Positions 63,158-64,000 of a stretch of 64,000 nucleotides of DNA are shown here, in pieces. Source of the stretch: JANNRA01 sp031401035 (GTDB lineage Bacteria > Desulfobacterota > Binatia > HRBIN30 > CADEER01); the NCBI GenBank assembly GCA_031401035.1, contig JANNRA010000063.1, positions 17,539 through 81,538 of the forward strand, written 5' to 3'. The translations under genes and the position numbers were made by a program. Within the stretch, counting starts at the first letter, position 1; each line of letters opens with the position of its first letter. The notes beneath the pieces were generated by a model. It saw only the letters and a program-made list of their open reading frames with translations. It was not told where the DNA came from and searched no databases.

Positions 63158-63547
63158 GTGCTGACGCTCGCCGACCTGCGCCTGGTGCTCGAGCGCGTGG
63201 CCGAGCTACCGGCCGCCGATCGTGCCGACGCAATCGGCTTGTGTGCAGCGGCACAGGCGCGGCTGTTCGGCTTGGTAGTCGCGCCGATGGCGCCGCCGAC
63301 CGAGACGGCCGAGGTGGTCGACGTGGCAACGCTCGCCGCCGAGCTGGGCCTCGCCCCGTCCTGGCTCCGCGCCCAGGCCCGCGGGGGCAAGCTGCCCCAC
63401 CTGCGCTGCGGCAAGTACATCAAGTTCCGCCGCGCCGACGTGCTCGCCGCGCTGGCAAGGGACGGCACTGACCACAGGATGGGAAGTCCTGGGAAGGCCG
63501 AAAACGCCAACAATGGCGCGGCCCGGTTTCCATTGGTTTCCATATGA
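63158..63547 (+). CDS. Excisionase/HTH-domain protein
   Basis: About 129 residues from a GTG at 63158. The N-terminal helix pair (LTLADLRLVLERVAELPAAD) is followed by a helix-turn-helix with wing: VDVATLAAELGLAPSWLRAQ, then GKLPHLRCGKYIKFRRADVL. This is the typical excisionase/MerR-like pattern (A..LG.s..tvr.....g.lp..r.g...rf...d...). The C-terminal tail is low complexity, and its last codons are written in the right copy of the ATGGAAAC repeat. It overlaps the next gene by 4 bp (ATGA). Confidence 0.75.
   Translation: MLTLADLRLVLERVAELPAADRADAIGLCAAAQARLFGLVVAPMAPPTETAEVVDVATLAAELGLAPSWLRAQARGGKLPHLRCGKYIKFRRADVLAALARDGTDHRMGSPGKAENANNGAARFPLVSI
63526..63543 (-). repeat. Right copy of long-range inverted repeat (two ATGGAAAC boxes)
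   Basis: The minus strand reads ATGGAAACCAATGGAAAC, 17 of 18 identical to 59390-59407 in opposite orientation, about 4.1 kb away. The following gene starts on the next base. Confidence 0.75.
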
Positions 63548-64000
63548 CCGCCGCCAAGCACCAAGTTCTCCACGGTGGCCGCGCCCTCGCTGCGCGCATC
63601 ACCGCCAACCGCATCGGGCCGCGGATACGCAGGATGCTCCGCAAGATTGAGCAGCGCCTTGCCGCCGATCCGCTCGAGGGCGTGCGCGACCTCACGGTCA
63701 GCCGCCTCGCCCGCCGTGAGCTGATCATTCAGCGGGTCGAGCTGCACCTCCTCGGCGACGACCTAGCCGAGGGCGGGCGCTGGCTGCTCGGCCTGTGGGC
63801 GGCGCAGCGCCGCGACATCGAGTTACTCGCCCTGCTCGAAGAGCGCCGCAAAGGCGATGAGACGCCGACGCTCTCCGACTACCTGCGCACCGCCGAGCAG
63901 CGCCGCGCGCAGCCGGGCAAGGCTGTGGCCGCTCCAGGGGCATTCGCGCCGCCTGCGCCAGCCGCTGACACCGCCACCAACCCGCCGGCAGTGCCGGCCG
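63544..64000 (+). CDS. Element gene of unknown function, 3' end outside window
   Basis: The frame is open from the ATG at 63544 to the window end, and 152 residues are visible. It is basic at the start (GRALAARITANRIGPRIRRM) and helical in the middle (LTVSRLARRELIIQRVELHL, RWLLGLWAAQRRDIELLALL), and then becomes Ala/Pro-rich. I recognise no family. By position after an HTH gene with an ATGA overlap it belongs to the same transcript. A packaging or mobilisation role would be speculation. Confidence 0.65.
   Translation, partial: MTAAKHQVLHGGRALAARITANRIGPRIRRMLRKIEQRLAADPLEGVRDLTVSRLARRELIIQRVELHLLGDDLAEGGRWLLGLWAAQRRDIELLALLEERRKGDETPTLSDYLRTAEQRRAQPGKAVAAPGAFAPPAPAADTATNPPAVPA

Overview
The window is high-GC, densely packed bacterial chromosome. 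It holds bacterial housekeeping genes (lpxD, rpmF, fabG, acpP, glyA, nadB, pgsA, efp, nuoBFG, the pyr/car cluster, recG), four tRNA genes that do not encode CCA, many GTG starts and some TTG starts, and secreted proteins with Cys-rich, EF-hand-like CVGDCNGDG...ELI.GVN repeats followed by a Myxococcus-type disulfide repeat. LpxD points to a Gram-negative outer membrane. The combination suggests a deltaproteobacterial lineage in the old sense, perhaps Candidatus Binatota. That placement rests on recalled family resemblance and was not tested.

Layout. Bases 1-2038 are a worn integration site. They hold a partial glycosyltransferase-like gene, a 16-bp inverted repeat, a broken dockerin-like fragment, an IS21 istB remnant and an N-terminally truncated tyrosine recombinase that runs into an intact tRNA-Gly(CCC). 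Bases 2066-59166 are chromosomal core. In order they encode: a GT83 membrane glycosyltransferase, a PcRGLX/YetA-like secreted enzyme, an Smr protein, two crotonases, a class III CoA-transferase and NagA; HisG diverging from LpxD; an operon YceD-rpmF-fabG-acpP-glyA; NadB; a lytic transglycosylase, PgsA and a pilin; EF-P; nuoB-nuoF-nuoG; MeaB; a tRNA-rich stretch (Met, Cys, Asn) with small accessory genes and a secreted Cys-rich protein; a TetR / 2-hydroxyacid dehydrogenase / FGGY kinase / esterase operon; a very acidic small protein; DUF1285, TrmL, transglutaminase and phosphatase genes; an orphan sensor kinase; pyrR-pyrB-pyrC-carA-carB-recG with a PyrR-type RNA site in the leader; homoserine dehydrogenase, GlpX and a split methylmalonyl-CoA mutase; a flavoprotein, a metal-receptor protein, a degenerate sigma-54-activator-like ATPase, and two membrane proteins.

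Bases 59244-64000 are the left part of a second integrated element. It begins at a 42-nt 3' fragment of a tRNA-Arg(CCT) gene. It carries a sigma-54 enhancer-binding protein without a sensory domain, then a GC-rich inverted-repeat cluster and a -24/-12 promoter with exact sigma-54 spacing. Next comes a chain of translationally overlapping genes: a small HTH protein, a split NrS-1-like primase-polymerase and a RepA-like AAA ATPase. After that are six copies of a 7-mer (ACTCCCA) in 77 bp that look like an iteron origin, a second HTH protein, and a gene running off the window. I infer a self-replicating integrative element or phage satellite whose replication operon is switched by its own sigma-54 activator. 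This is the most unusual system in the window.

How parts work together. The pyr/car genes form most of the UMP pathway under likely PyrR feedback control. MeaB and the split mutase belong to one B12-dependent pathway but sit 26 kb apart. YceD/L32/FabG/AcpP/GlyA couple ribosome, lipid and one-carbon functions in one transcript. No CRISPR array or rRNA gene was seen.
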